DNA from: Thermoleophilaceae bacterium
GTDB taxonomy: Bacteria > Actinomycetota > Thermoleophilia > Solirubrobacterales > Thermoleophilaceae
Length of the DNA: 64,000 nt
Assembly (NCBI GenBank): GCA_040901445.1
Contig: JBBDYQ010000015.1
Span: 124,001 to 188,000 of the forward strand
Reading direction: 5' to 3'
Position 1 is the stretch's first letter. The number at the start of each line of letters is the position of its first letter. Below, one piece after another: positions 7,900 to 16,224 of the stretch. The notes beneath the pieces were generated by a model, which had not been told where the DNA came from, did not search any database, and saw nothing but the letters and a program-made list of their open reading frames with translations. Position numbers and translations under genes: made by a program.

Positions 7900-9137
7900 C
7901 GGGCCAGCACCCGCTCCATCAGCTCGGCCACGGCGTCGGCGGGTGCGGGGTAGGCGTAGGCGTCCAGCCCGCGCGGCTCGTAGGGCAGCTCGCCACGCTC
8001 CGCGGCGCGCAGCACTTCGGCGATCGCCTGCGTGTCGTCGGGCGCCACGGTCACCCCGGCGCCGGTGTCGCGCACGATCCGCGCCGCCTCGTTGCCCTCG
8101 GCCAGCGCGATCACCGGCCGGCCCGAGGCGAGGTACTCGAACAGCTTGCCCGTGGCCTCCGAGGCGTTGCGCGACGTGACGAGCACGAGCGCGTCGGCCC
8201 GCCGTTGCAGCGCGATGGCCTCGAAGCGGCCGAGTGAGCCCACGTGCTTGACAACCCCTTCGAGCCCGGGCGCGCGGATGAGCCGCTCCTCCTCGGTGTC
8301 GAGCCGGCCGGCCAGCACGAGGCGGATGCGGCCGCCGGCCTGGCGCAGCGCGTCGAACAGCGGGCGCGGGTCGCGCCCCCAGCCGCCGCTCATGGTGCCG
8401 GTGTGCACGAGGTTCACCACCCCCTCCTCCAGCGGCGGCGGCTCGGCGCGCGCGACCTGCTCCTCGAGGTCGGGATCCCAGCCGTTGGGCACGTGCACGG
8501 CGTTAGCCCCGAGGCGCTCCGCGAGGTCACGGGCGATCGGCTCGGTGGCGCCCAGCACGGCGTCCGCACGCAAAGCCACCCGGCGCTCCAGCGACAGGTC
8601 GAGGCGGCGCTGCGCAGCGGCGGGGAACGGGTCGCGCAGCGGCTCGTACGACCAGCCGTCGCGGAAGTCGGCCATCCACGCCCCCACGCTGCGCCGCAGC
8701 GCCAGCCCGACCAGGTGGGTGGACTCCGGCGGCCCGCTCGTCACCAGGCAGTCCACGCCGCCGGAGACGCGGATGGCCCGGCGCGCGGCCGCGAGCGCGA
8801 GCGGCGCCCAGCTAACCACGTGCGGGTCGGGCACCAGCGTGCGCGTGAGCAGGGTGGGCGGCGGCTTGGCGTTGGCGCCGGCCCCGCCGGGCGCGCCGCG
8901 CTCGGGCAGCGCGGGGCGCCGCAGCAGCCGCCTCAGCCCTCCGCTGGCCGCCATGTCGGCCGTGCGCACCGTGCCCTCGCCGTCGTCCTCGGGCAGCGAG
9001 CCGTGCGCCGACGTGGTGATCACACCGACCTCGTGCCCCGCCCGGCGCAGGTGCTTGGCGAGCGCGACCCAGCGCGCGCCGCCACCACCCGGGAAGGGCG
9101 GATGGAAGTAGGTGACGACGAGGATCCTGCGGCCCAT
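7896..9137 (-). CDS. Glycosyltransferase family 4
   Basis: 413 aa from the ATG at 9137 (MGRRILVVTYFHPPFPGGGG). The N-domain has a long glycine loop and the C-domain shows LVHTGTMSGGWGRDPRPLF and ATGKLFEYLASGRPVIAL, the form seen in WcaI/WbuB-like GT4 enzymes. Probable sugar transfer in surface polysaccharide assembly. It lies 13 nt downstream of the asnB stop codon and has a possible promoter of its own overlapping that stop. Confidence 0.88.
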   Translation of the reverse strand: MGRRILVVTYFHPPFPGGGGARWVALAKHLRRAGHEVGVITTSAHGSLPEDDGEGTVRTADMAASGGLRRLLRRPALPERGAPGGAGANAKPPPTLLTRTLVPDPHVVSWAPLALAAARRAIRVSGGVDCLVTSGPPESTHLVGLALRRSVGAWMADFRDGWSYEPLRDPFPAAAQRRLDLSLERRVALRADAVLGATEPIARDLAERLGANAVHVPNGWDPDLEEQVARAEPPPLEEGVVNLVHTGTMSGGWGRDPRPLFDALRQAGGRIRLVLAGRLDTEEERLIRAPGLEGVVKHVGSLGRFEAIALQRRADALVLVTSRNASEATGKLFEYLASGRPVIALAEGNEAARIVRDTGAGVTVAPDDTQAIAEVLRAAERGELPYEPRGLDAYAYPAPADAVAELMERVLAR

Positions 9138-9147
9138 TCGCGGCGCG

Positions 9148-9153
9148 ACTCTA
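9148..9153 (-). promoter_or_regulatory. -10-like box
   Basis: TAGAGT on the minus strand, ending 10 nt before the ATG at 9137. It includes the TAG stop codon of asnB. Confidence 0.4.
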
Positions 9154-10977
9154 CGGGGCGGCCGGCACGGCGGCCCCGCGCAGCCACAGCTCGAGGTTGA
9201 GCGCGCGCCAGACGGCGTTGTGGTCGCGCCAGGCGCCGGCCCGGACGTCCGCCTCCACAGCCGCGCGGTCCAGCCAGCGAGCGGACCGCGTGCCCGCACC
9301 GTCCAGCAGCAGCTCCCCCACGAGCGCGATCGCGGCGGGCTCGTGCAGCCAGCGGCGCTCCGGCGTCTCGAACCCCACCTTGTCCCGGCGCTCCAGCACC
9401 TCGTCCGGCACCACCCCGCGCGCCGCGTCGCGGAGCACCGCCTTGCGCGCGCCGCCGCGGTAGAGGAACTCCGGCGGCAGCGACAGCGCGAGCTCGGCCA
9501 GCCGACGGTCGAGGTAGGGCAGCCGCACCTCGCGCGAGTGGGCCATCGAGTTGCGGTCGGCGTAGCGCAGCAGCATGGGCATGCTCGTGTGGAAGGCCTG
9601 GCGCGAGAGCTCGCGCACCAGCGGGCCGCGCCCGCGGGCGAAGTCCGGCGCATCCACAGTGGTCGTGGCCGCCTCACGCGCCACCCGCGCCTCGGCGTAC
9701 GGCGACGCGGCGCGCAGCCGGTGGCGCCGCGCCACCGCGGCCGGCAGGCGCTCCGCGCCGGCCGCCAGCAGCAGCGCGCGGCGCTCGCCTGTCGTGCCGC
9801 GCGCCAGGGTGCGGAGCGCCGCGCCCGGCCCGGCGGCCCGCAGCGCCCAGCCCTCGCTGCCCACGTAGCCGCCGAACAGCTCGTCGGCGCCCTGGCCGTC
9901 CAGCAGCACGGTGACGCCCGCCTCGCGCGCGGCGCGCATCACGCGCCACTGCGCGTAGATGCTCGAGGTCACCACCGGCTCGCCGTGCGCGGACACCAGC
10001 GCGTCGAGGTCGGCCAGCAGGTCCGCCCCCGTGGGCTCCACCCCGTGGTGCTCCACCACGCCCGCCGCCTGCGCGGCCGCGCTCGCGTAACGCCATTCGT
10101 CGCGCTCGAAGCCGGGGAAGCGGGCGGTGAACGCGTGACGGCGGTGGTCGCCGGCGATCTGCGCGGACAGGCCCACGACGGCCGAGGAGTCCACGCCGCC
10201 GCTCAGCGACGTGCCCACGGGGACGTCGGAGCGCAGGCGCAGGCGCACCGAGTCGAGCAGGAGCTCGCGCACGCGCTCGACGGCGTCCTCGTAGCGGGCG
10301 GGCGCCTCCACCGCGCGGGGCGCCCACCAGCGCCTCAGTTCGGTGCGGCCCTCGCGCACGCGCAGAACATGTGCGGCCGGCACCTGACGGATGCCTGCGA
10401 AGAACGTCTCCTCGACGGCCGGCATGAGGCCCCGCGCGAGGTATGGGCCGAGCGCCTCCTCGCGCGGGCCTGCAAGCGCCGGCTCTGCGTCGATCAGCGC
10501 GCGGACATCGGACGCGAACAGCAGCCGCTCGCCCGTCTGCGCCCAGTGCAGCGGCTTCTCGCCGAAGGCGTCCCGCGCAAGCGTGAGCGTGCGCTCACCG
10601 TCGTCCCAGACCGCGAACGCGAACATCCCGTTGAGGCGGTCGAGCGCACCCTCCCCCCACTCCGCCCAGGCGTGCAGCAGCACCTCGGCGTCGCCCTCGG
10701 TGCGGAACTCGTGGCCTGCCGCGCACAGCTCCTTGCGCAGCTCCCTGTAGTTGTAGATCTCCCCGTTGAACACCAGGTGCAGCGGGCCCAGGTGCATCGG
10801 CTGGTCCGAGCGCTCGTCGAGGTCGATGATCGCCAGCCGGGTGTGCGCGAACCCCACCTGCCCGTCCCTCCAGACGCCCTTCCCGTCGGGCCCACGATGC
10901 GCCATGAGGCCCGCCATCCGCTCGAGGAGCGCGATGTCCGGCGGCGAGCCGCCGGCGGTGCCGCCGATGCCGCACAT
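9151..10977 (-). CDS. asnB: Glutamine-dependent amidotransferase, asparagine synthetase B type
   Basis: 608 aa. The start is fixed by MCGIGG: Cys2 becomes the N-terminal nucleophile of the class II glutaminase. The glutaminase domain has AHRGPDGKG and FNGEIYNYRELRKEL; the synthetase domain has the PP-loop SLSGGVDSSAVVG (about 255-267) and LLDGQGADELFGGY. Classical AsnB makes asparagine from aspartate, glutamine and ATP. Relatives inside polysaccharide loci (the WbpS type) amidate sugar uronic acids, which fits the uronate dehydrogenase at 18199, but sequence alone does not decide. An in-frame upstream extension through the palindromic element is rejected. TACCCT lies 7 nt before the ATG. Confidence 0.93.
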   Translation of the reverse strand: MCGIGGTAGGSPPDIALLERMAGLMAHRGPDGKGVWRDGQVGFAHTRLAIIDLDERSDQPMHLGPLHLVFNGEIYNYRELRKELCAAGHEFRTEGDAEVLLHAWAEWGEGALDRLNGMFAFAVWDDGERTLTLARDAFGEKPLHWAQTGERLLFASDVRALIDAEPALAGPREEALGPYLARGLMPAVEETFFAGIRQVPAAHVLRVREGRTELRRWWAPRAVEAPARYEDAVERVRELLLDSVRLRLRSDVPVGTSLSGGVDSSAVVGLSAQIAGDHRRHAFTARFPGFERDEWRYASAAAQAAGVVEHHGVEPTGADLLADLDALVSAHGEPVVTSSIYAQWRVMRAAREAGVTVLLDGQGADELFGGYVGSEGWALRAAGPGAALRTLARGTTGERRALLLAAGAERLPAAVARRHRLRAASPYAEARVAREAATTTVDAPDFARGRGPLVRELSRQAFHTSMPMLLRYADRNSMAHSREVRLPYLDRRLAELALSLPPEFLYRGGARKAVLRDAARGVVPDEVLERRDKVGFETPERRWLHEPAAIALVGELLLDGAGTRSARWLDRAAVEADVRAGAWRDHNAVWRALNLELWLRGAAVPAAP

Positions 10978-10984
10978 GGCGGCG

Positions 10985-10990
10985 AGGGTA
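10985..10990 (-). promoter_or_regulatory. -10-like box of asnB
   Basis: TACCCT read on the minus strand, ending 7 nt before the asnB ATG; no Shine-Dalgarno. The palindromic element 11017-11089 begins 26 bp further upstream, where the -35 and upstream activator region would be. Confidence 0.5.
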
Positions 10991-11016
10991 TCCGGGTGGG
11001 CGCGGCCGGCCCGCTG

Positions 11017-11089
11017 GGGATTGTGCGCAACTCGTGTGCGTGGGAGGCACACGAGTTGCGCCACGCGCAACTTTGTTGCGCACAATCCC
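11017..11089 (-). repeat. Palindromic element family 1, copy 1 (73 bp)
   Basis: Outer arms GGGATTGTGCGCAAC (11017-11031) and GTTGCGCACAATCCC (11075-11089) are perfect 15-bp inverted repeats. A second perfect 15-bp pair, GCGCAACTCGTGTGC (11025-11039) with GCACACGAGTTGCGC (11047-11061), overlaps the first, and GCGCAAC-TTT-GTTGCGC (11065-11081) is a third hairpin, so several folds exclude one another. The core TGTGCGTGGGAGGCA recurs, inverted, in the copy at 36691-36763. It fills the middle of the longest gene-free gap (10978-11169), 39 bp before the asnB start. I see no gene in the rest of the gap. Confidence 0.85.
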
Positions 11090-11169
11090 GAGGGCGCTCG
11101 GAGCGGGATATGGGGCGGGCGCGCCGAACGGGGGCACGGGGCCGGCGCTTGCGGATGGTCCGGGCCGCG

Positions 11170-12528
11170 CTATGCCGAGCGTCGCAGCCGCTCGCGGACG
11201 AGCCGCGCCACGCGCCGGTAGTCGTCCAGCTCCGAGCGCCCCGGCACCAGCAGCGGCGCCACCCGCAGGCCGGTGACGCGCCGGAAGTAGAACGCGCTCA
11301 GCAGGAAGCTCAGTCCGTACGAGATGCTCGACGCCAGGGCCGCGCCGGTGGCCTCCATAGACGGAACGAGCAGCACGTAGAGCAGGATCGTCGGCGGGGT
11401 TGCGATCAGCGCCGTGTAGAGCGAGTAGATCGGGAACCCGCGCCCGACGGTGGTGGCCGAGAGGACGTTGGCGATCCCGATCAGGGAGACGCCTGGCAGC
11501 AGGATCAGGCCGAGCTCGATGGCGGGGCGGAACTCTGCCCCGTACACCACCTCCACCAGCGCCACGAGACCACCGGCCAGCAGCAGCGCGGACACGAGGG
11601 TGATCACCGCCACGTGGCGCAGGCTCTTCTCCTCCACCATCGCGCGCTGCTCCTCATCACCGGTGCCCGTCAGTGCGGCCACGCGCGGGAAGACGACGGC
11701 CGAGAGCGCCGAGGGCAGCAACCACATCGCGCTCGTGACGGAGATGGCCACGGCGTAATGGCCGACCTTCGCCTGGGCCGCCACGGCGTTGAGGATGAAG
11801 AGGTCGAGCCGGTAGTTGAGGAACTGGAGCGCGTGCGCCGAGTAGCTCTTCACCCCGAAGGAGACCGCCTCGCGCATGGAGGCGAGCCCCGGCTGCGGCG
11901 GCACGTCGTCGGGCGGCAGCCGGCGGCGGTTCCAGACGAGCATCGCCACCGCGGCCACCGCGTGCGAGGCGGCCAGGCCGGCGATGGCGCCGTCGAGCCC
12001 GAATGCCGCCGCGAGCCCCGCGACGCCCGCCAGTGCGACGGCGGACTGCAGCGCGGGCGCGGTCACGTAGCGCTCGTACGCGTCCACCGCCAGTGCGATG
12101 TAGGACGAGAACAGCCACGACAGCGCGAACGGGAGCCCGGCGCACACCACGAGCACGAGCGTCGTGCTCACGCCGTCGAACGCGGCCGGGATCAGGGCGC
12201 GGGCGAGCAGGCCGATCCCCATCCCCGCGAGCCCGAGCACGAGCGCCGCCGCCTGGGCCTGCGCGAACGCCGCGCGCGCGCCCCAGCGGCGGGAGCTGAT
12301 CAGCCAGGTGACCCCGCTCTCGAGCCCGAGCGTCGAGACCGTCATGAGCATCACGAACAGCGACAGCGCCACCGTGAACGCCGCGGTGCCCTCCGGGCCG
12401 AGCAGGCGGGCCACGGCAACGGTGGCGAGCGCGCCCGTGAGCGCCACGGTGACCTGGCTCGCGGCCGTCATCACCGCGCCGCCGGTGATCGGCCGCGGCT
12501 GAGCGGCGCTTGGGTCCTCGGCGGCCAT
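11170..12528 (-). CDS. wzx: Oligosaccharide flippase, Wzx/MATE-like
   Basis: 452 aa from the ATG at 12528, with 12 or more hydrophobic segments across the whole length and the flippase-type opening segment ITGGAVMTAASQVTVALTGA followed by ARLLGPEGTAAFTVAL. These MOP-superfamily proteins move undecaprenyl-linked repeat units across the cytoplasmic membrane. With the Wzy-type polymerase at 29221 it would form a Wzx/Wzy route. The C-terminus is Arg-rich and cytosolic. The start faces the acyltransferase gene across only 30 bp. Confidence 0.9.
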   Translation of the reverse strand: MAAEDPSAAQPRPITGGAVMTAASQVTVALTGALATVAVARLLGPEGTAAFTVALSLFVMLMTVSTLGLESGVTWLISSRRWGARAAFAQAQAAALVLGLAGMGIGLLARALIPAAFDGVSTTLVLVVCAGLPFALSWLFSSYIALAVDAYERYVTAPALQSAVALAGVAGLAAAFGLDGAIAGLAASHAVAAVAMLVWNRRRLPPDDVPPQPGLASMREAVSFGVKSYSAHALQFLNYRLDLFILNAVAAQAKVGHYAVAISVTSAMWLLPSALSAVVFPRVAALTGTGDEEQRAMVEEKSLRHVAVITLVSALLLAGGLVALVEVVYGAEFRPAIELGLILLPGVSLIGIANVLSATTVGRGFPIYSLYTALIATPPTILLYVLLVPSMEATGAALASSISYGLSFLLSAFYFRRVTGLRVAPLLVPGRSELDDYRRVARLVRERLRRSA

Positions 12529-12539
12529 GGCTGCGCGGC

Positions 12540-12549
12540 ACGGTAGCCT
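12540..12549. promoter_or_regulatory. Back-to-back -10 boxes sharing one TA step
   Basis: TACCGT on the minus strand (12545-12540) ends 11 nt before the flippase ATG; TAGCCT on the plus strand (12544-12549) ends 9 nt before the acyltransferase GTG. Both use the TA at 12544-12545. Confidence 0.5.
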
Positions 12550-12558
12550 GCCGCGACG

Positions 12559-13080
12559 GTGACCGCGAGATCGCACGGCAGCGGCCGCTTCGACCCCGGC
12601 GAGCTCGGCACGCTCGGCGAGGGCGCGGTGATCGAGGAGGGCGTGCTCGTCTTCAACGCCTCCCATGTGCACCTGGGGGCCGGCGTGTACGTGGGCCACC
12701 GCGCGATGCTCAAGGGCGACACGCGCGGCGAGCTGCGCATCGGCGACGGGTCGTGGATCGGCCAGGGCGTGTACGTGCAGAGCGCCGGCGGCGTGACCAT
12801 CGGCCGCCGCGTGGGCGTGGGCCCGCGGGTGACGATCGTCAGCTCCACGCATGAGGAGACGCCGCCCGGCGCGGCGATCATCGACGCCCCGCTGGAGTTC
12901 GCCCCCGTGGAGGTGGGCGACGGCTGCGACATCGGCGTGGGCGCCGTCCTGCTCCCGGGGGCGCGGCTGGGCGAGGGCGTGCAGGTGGGCGCGAACGCCG
13001 TCGTGGTCGGAGAGGTCCCCGCGGGCAGCGTGATCGCCGGCGTGCCGGCGCGGGTGCTGCGAACGCGCGGCGGCGGCTAG
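12559..13080 (+). CDS. Left-handed beta-helix acyltransferase
   Basis: 173 aa from a GTG. Most of the protein is made of imperfect hexapeptide repeats ([LIV]-G-x4), for example VHLGAGVYVGHRAML, LRIGDGSWIGQGVYV and VTIGRRVGVGPRVTIV, ending in GSVIAGVPARVLR, the usual close of WbbJ-type O-acetyltransferases; the loop STHEETPPG holds a likely catalytic His. Such trimeric enzymes move an acetyl group from acetyl-CoA to a sugar hydroxyl or amine. It lies among nucleotide-sugar genes, so it could acetylate an amino-sugar (a WbpD-like step) or decorate the polymer. Confidence 0.85.
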   Translation: MTARSHGSGRFDPGELGTLGEGAVIEEGVLVFNASHVHLGAGVYVGHRAMLKGDTRGELRIGDGSWIGQGVYVQSAGGVTIGRRVGVGPRVTIVSSTHEETPPGAAIIDAPLEFAPVEVGDGCDIGVGAVLLPGARLGEGVQVGANAVVVGEVPAGSVIAGVPARVLRTRGGG

Positions 13081-13083
13081 CCT
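13078..13083 (+). promoter_or_regulatory. -10-like box
   Basis: TAGCCT overlapping the acyltransferase stop codon and ending 7 nt before the GTG at 13091. Confidence 0.4.
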
Positions 13084-13090
13084 CCGCGGC

Positions 13091-14062
13091 GTGTCAGACC
13101 CGAGCGGAACCCGTGCGCTCGTCACCGGCGGCGCCGGCTTCATCGGCAGCCATCTCGTGGACGGCCTCATCGCCGCCGGCGCGGCAGAGGTGCACGTGGT
13201 GGACGACTTCTCGCTGGGGAAGGAGGAGAACCTCGCGCCACGGCCGGAGCTGACCGTCGAGCGGGCCGACTGTGCCGACTCCGCCGCGCTGGAGCGCGCG
13301 CTCGCCGGCCGCGACTTCGACCTCTGCTTCAACCTCGCCGTCATCCCCCTGCCGGCCTCGCTCGTGCACCCCGCTCCCACCGTGGACCGCAACGTGGCGA
13401 TGACCACCGCCGTGTGCGAGCTCGGCCGCGCCGGGCGCTACCGGCGGCTCGTGCAGTACAGCTCGTCCGAGGTGTACGGCACGGCCACCGTGGCGCCCAT
13501 GCCCGAGAGCCACCCCCTCCTCCCCCATACCCCCTACGCGGCGAGCAAGGCGGCCACGGATCTCGTGGCCCTGAGCTACGTGACCACCTTCGGGCTGGAG
13601 GGAACCGTCGTGCGGCCCTTCAACACCTACGGCCCGCGCCAGAACGACAAGGCCTACGCCGGGCTGATCCCCGCCGTCGTGCGCCGGGTGCAGGCCGGCG
13701 AACCCGTGATCGTGCACGGCGACGGTGAGCAGACGCGCGACATGGCGTGGGTGGGCGACATAGTGGCCGGCACGCTGGCGGCGGCCACCACCGACGCCGC
13801 CCTGGGCCGCGTGATGAACCTCGGCAGCGGCGAGGAGCACACGGTGAACGACATGGTGCGCTGGATGCTCCAGGCGCTGGGCCGCGAGAACCATCCGGTC
13901 GAGCACGGGCCCGAGCGCCCCGGCGACGTGCGCCGGCTGCTGGCCGACACCAGCCTCGCGGCGGAGCTGATCGGCTACGCGCCGTCCAAGGACATCGCGC
14001 AAGGGCTGCGCGAGACGGTGGACTGGTACGCGGCTAGAGCCGCCGCAGGCAGTCGCCGATAG
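13091..14062 (+). CDS. Extended SDR, nucleotide-sugar epimerase/dehydratase
   Basis: 323 aa from a GTG. The NAD loop is VTGGAGFIGSHLVDGL (about 10-25), the active-site Ser lies in QYSSSEVYG and the Tyr-x3-Lys pair in PYAASKAATD; VRPFNTYGPRQ and GDGEQTRDMAWVGDI complete the extended-SDR signature. Family members convert NDP-hexoses (4-epimerases, 4,6-dehydratases, uronate decarboxylases). The specific reaction is not readable. Its 3' end overlaps the convergent aminotransferase by 29 nt. Confidence 0.87.
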   Translation: MSDPSGTRALVTGGAGFIGSHLVDGLIAAGAAEVHVVDDFSLGKEENLAPRPELTVERADCADSAALERALAGRDFDLCFNLAVIPLPASLVHPAPTVDRNVAMTTAVCELGRAGRYRRLVQYSSSEVYGTATVAPMPESHPLLPHTPYAASKAATDLVALSYVTTFGLEGTVVRPFNTYGPRQNDKAYAGLIPAVVRRVQAGEPVIVHGDGEQTRDMAWVGDIVAGTLAAATTDAALGRVMNLGSGEEHTVNDMVRWMLQALGRENHPVEHGPERPGDVRRLLADTSLAAELIGYAPSKDIAQGLRETVDWYAARAAAGSRR

Positions 14063-15128
14063 CGTCGGCCACCCGCTGCGGATCATCGTCGGCGAGCTTC
14101 TCGTGCAACGGCAGCGCGAGCGTGCGCCGCGCCAACGACAGCGAGACGGGGAACTCCCCGCTGCCCGCATACGCGGGCTCGGCGTGCAACGCGTAGGTGC
14201 CGAGCGTGGATTCCACACCCCTCTCGCGCAGCGCGGCGATGAGCGCGTCACGGTCCACGTCCTCGTCCACCACGCACACGTACGCCTGCCAGCAGTGGCG
14301 AGCGTACGGCGGCTCGAAGGGCAGCTCGATCCCGTCCACGTCCGCGAGCAGGTCCGAGAGCCGAGCGGCCAGCTCGCGGCGGCGCTCCACCACCGCATCG
14401 TGATGCGGCACCTGCACCAGGCCGAGCGCGGCCTGCAGCTCGCTGAGGCGGTAGTTGAAGCCGGGCTCGACGAAGGTGGAGCGCCAGCCGTCGCGCTCGC
14501 TGCCGTGGTTCACGAGCCGGCGCAGCCGCGCGGCCAGCGCGTCGTCGGCCGTCGTGACCATGCCGCCCTCACCGGTCGTGAGCACCTTGCGGGGGTGGAA
14601 GGAGAAGCAGGCGGCCGCGCCGATGGCCCCGCAGCGGCGGCCGTCCCACTCCGCCCCGAGGGCACAGGCGGCGTCGCAGACGAGCGGGACGTCCCCCACA
14701 TCGAGCGCCGTGTAGTCGGCGGGCAGACCGAAGAGGTCGACGGCGATAACCGCCTTCGTGCGCTCGGTCAGGGCGTGGGCGAGCCGATCCGGATCGACGT
14801 TGTACGTGCGCGGGTCCACGTCCACGAGCCGCAGCGAGGCGCCCGTCTGGAGAACGGCGTTGCCGGTCGCGGGATACGTGAAGTCGGGCACGACCACCTC
14901 GTCGCCCGGGCCAAGGTCGAGTGCGGCGAGCACGACGTGGAGCGCCGTGCTGGCCGATGTGGTGGCCACCGCGTGGGGAACCCCGCAGTAGGAGGCGATC
15001 GCCTCCTCGAACGCGGCGACCTTCGGCCCCTGCGTCAGCCGTCCGCCGGCGAGCACCTCGGCCAGCGCGTCGAGGGCGTCGTCACCGAAGCGCGGGGCGG
15101 CCAGGCGGAGGGGCTCGGGGGAGCTCAT
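14034..15128 (-). CDS. DegT/DnrJ/EryC1 aminotransferase
   Basis: 364 aa PLP enzyme. Substrate/PLP motifs: TTSASTALHVVLAAL, VVVPDFTYPATGNAV and the Schiff-base Lys in CFSFHPRKVLTTGEGGM (about residue 182). Family members transaminate keto-sugars bound to nucleotides, giving amino sugars, in the cytosol. It is co-translated with the glycosyltransferase upstream (ATGA at 15125-15128). A second family member lies at 20384, so the locus can make two amino groups or two amino sugars. Confidence 0.92.
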   Translation of the reverse strand: MSSPEPLRLAAPRFGDDALDALAEVLAGGRLTQGPKVAAFEEAIASYCGVPHAVATTSASTALHVVLAALDLGPGDEVVVPDFTYPATGNAVLQTGASLRLVDVDPRTYNVDPDRLAHALTERTKAVIAVDLFGLPADYTALDVGDVPLVCDAACALGAEWDGRRCGAIGAAACFSFHPRKVLTTGEGGMVTTADDALAARLRRLVNHGSERDGWRSTFVEPGFNYRLSELQAALGLVQVPHHDAVVERRRELAARLSDLLADVDGIELPFEPPYARHCWQAYVCVVDEDVDRDALIAALRERGVESTLGTYALHAEPAYAGSGEFPVSLSLARRTLALPLHEKLADDDPQRVADAIGDCLRRL

Positions 15129-16189
15129 GGCAGCGGCGAGCGTAGCTGCCGCACGCCCTCCGGACCGGCCTCGAACAGGCCACGCGGGCGCCCGGCGGCG
15201 TGCGCGTACACGTGCTCGAGCGCGACGGCCACGCGGTCGGCGTCGTGCACCCCGGCGACGTACGCAGCGCCGGCCGCGCCGAGCCTCCCGCGCCGTTCGC
15301 CATCGTCGAGCAGGCGCTCGAGCTCGGCCTCGAGCGTGGCCGGCGACACCCGCACCAGCGGCGCCGCGCGCGCGAACGGGGCGAGCATGGCCGGGTCGTA
15401 CTCGACCAGCACCGGCACGCTCAGCGCCATGGCCTCGAGGGCGAACACACCCGGGGTGTCAGAGTTCAGCTGGTCCACGACGACGTCCGCGCGGGCGACC
15501 TCCGCGAGCACGTCCGGGCGCGCCACCCCGCGCACGAGCCGCGGCCGCAGCGGCCGCCGCGCCGCGACCGCCTCGAGCGCCGCCCCGATCTCGCGCGTGC
15601 CCTTGATCGCGGCGTCGGACGGCGCGTGCAGCACGATCGGCTCCTCGCCCGCCAGAGGCGGCGGAGCCGGGCCCACGTCGAGCGGCAGCTCCAGCGGCGT
15701 GGGCAGCACGTACACCGCTCGGAACCACGGCCGCGCGTGCGCCGCGAGCTCCAGGTCGGACACGAGCGCCGCGGCACACAGCCGCCCGGCCAGCCGCAGG
15801 CGGCGGCGCACCGTGCGGTCGTCGCGCGCCATGGCGTCGAACGCCCGCGCCCGCCCGGGGTGCAGGCGCGCGGTGACCTCGCGGGTGCGCACGTCGTCGC
15901 CCCAGTAGTGCATGACCTGGGTACGCCGGAACGGCCGCGCCCAGGCGGCGTCGACGAACTCCAGCAGGGTGGTCCCGAACTGCCAGTGGAGCACGTCGTG
16001 GCGCAGCGGCGCACCAAGGCCCGCCGCGGCACGGCGCGCGTAGCCCGTGCCCACCGTGCGGTCGTGCGGATAGCCGAACGGGTGCGGGACGAACACGGCC
16101 AGCTCCGCGTCGTGCCCGCGGCGGCGGAGCGCGCGGGCCAGCGCGCCCGCCACTCCGGCCGTCTCGATCGGGGCGAGGAGGACCCGCAC
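15125..16189 (-). CDS. Glycosyltransferase, GT-B fold
   Basis: 354 aa from the GTG at 16189 (VRVLLAPIETAGVAG), the first gene of a two-gene unit with the aminotransferase. The N-domain has the usual glycine/alanine loop; the C-domain reads IVLHAPSDAAIKGTREIG and DQLNSDTPGVFALEAMALS, where the first Glu of the classical E-x7-E pair is replaced by Thr/Pro context while the second Glu remains. This form is common in divergent GT4 proteins. Substrates unknown. Confidence 0.8.
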   Translation of the reverse strand: MRVLLAPIETAGVAGALARALRRRGHDAELAVFVPHPFGYPHDRTVGTGYARRAAAGLGAPLRHDVLHWQFGTTLLEFVDAAWARPFRRTQVMHYWGDDVRTREVTARLHPGRARAFDAMARDDRTVRRRLRLAGRLCAAALVSDLELAAHARPWFRAVYVLPTPLELPLDVGPAPPPLAGEEPIVLHAPSDAAIKGTREIGAALEAVAARRPLRPRLVRGVARPDVLAEVARADVVVDQLNSDTPGVFALEAMALSVPVLVEYDPAMLAPFARAAPLVRVSPATLEAELERLLDDGERRGRLGAAGAAYVAGVHDADRVAVALEHVYAHAAGRPRGLFEAGPEGVRQLRSPLP

Positions 16190-16196
16190 GCGGCGG

Positions 16197-16202
16197 ACCC
16201 TA
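16197..16202 (-). promoter_or_regulatory. -10-like box
   Basis: TAGGGT on the minus strand, ending 7 nt before the GTG at 16189. Confidence 0.45.
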
Positions 16203-16206
16203 GCTC

Positions 16207-16212
16207 TATGCT
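16207..16212 (+). promoter_or_regulatory. -10-like box
   Basis: TATGCT ending 12 nt before the ATG at 16225; divergent from, and 4 bp beyond, the box for the opposite gene. Confidence 0.4.
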
Positions 16213-16224
16213 GGCCGCGCTCCG

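Noticed and set aside
10978-11085. N-terminal extension of asnB through the palindromic element
   Set aside because: The glutaminase needs Cys at position 2 (MCGIGG). The extra 36 residues only translate the repeat.
9112-12546. A 1144-codon open frame on the plus strand opposite asnB and the flippase
   Set aside because: High G+C removes stops from the other frames. The translation is Arg/His/Gln-rich without domains, while the opposite strand encodes two complete recognisable proteins.
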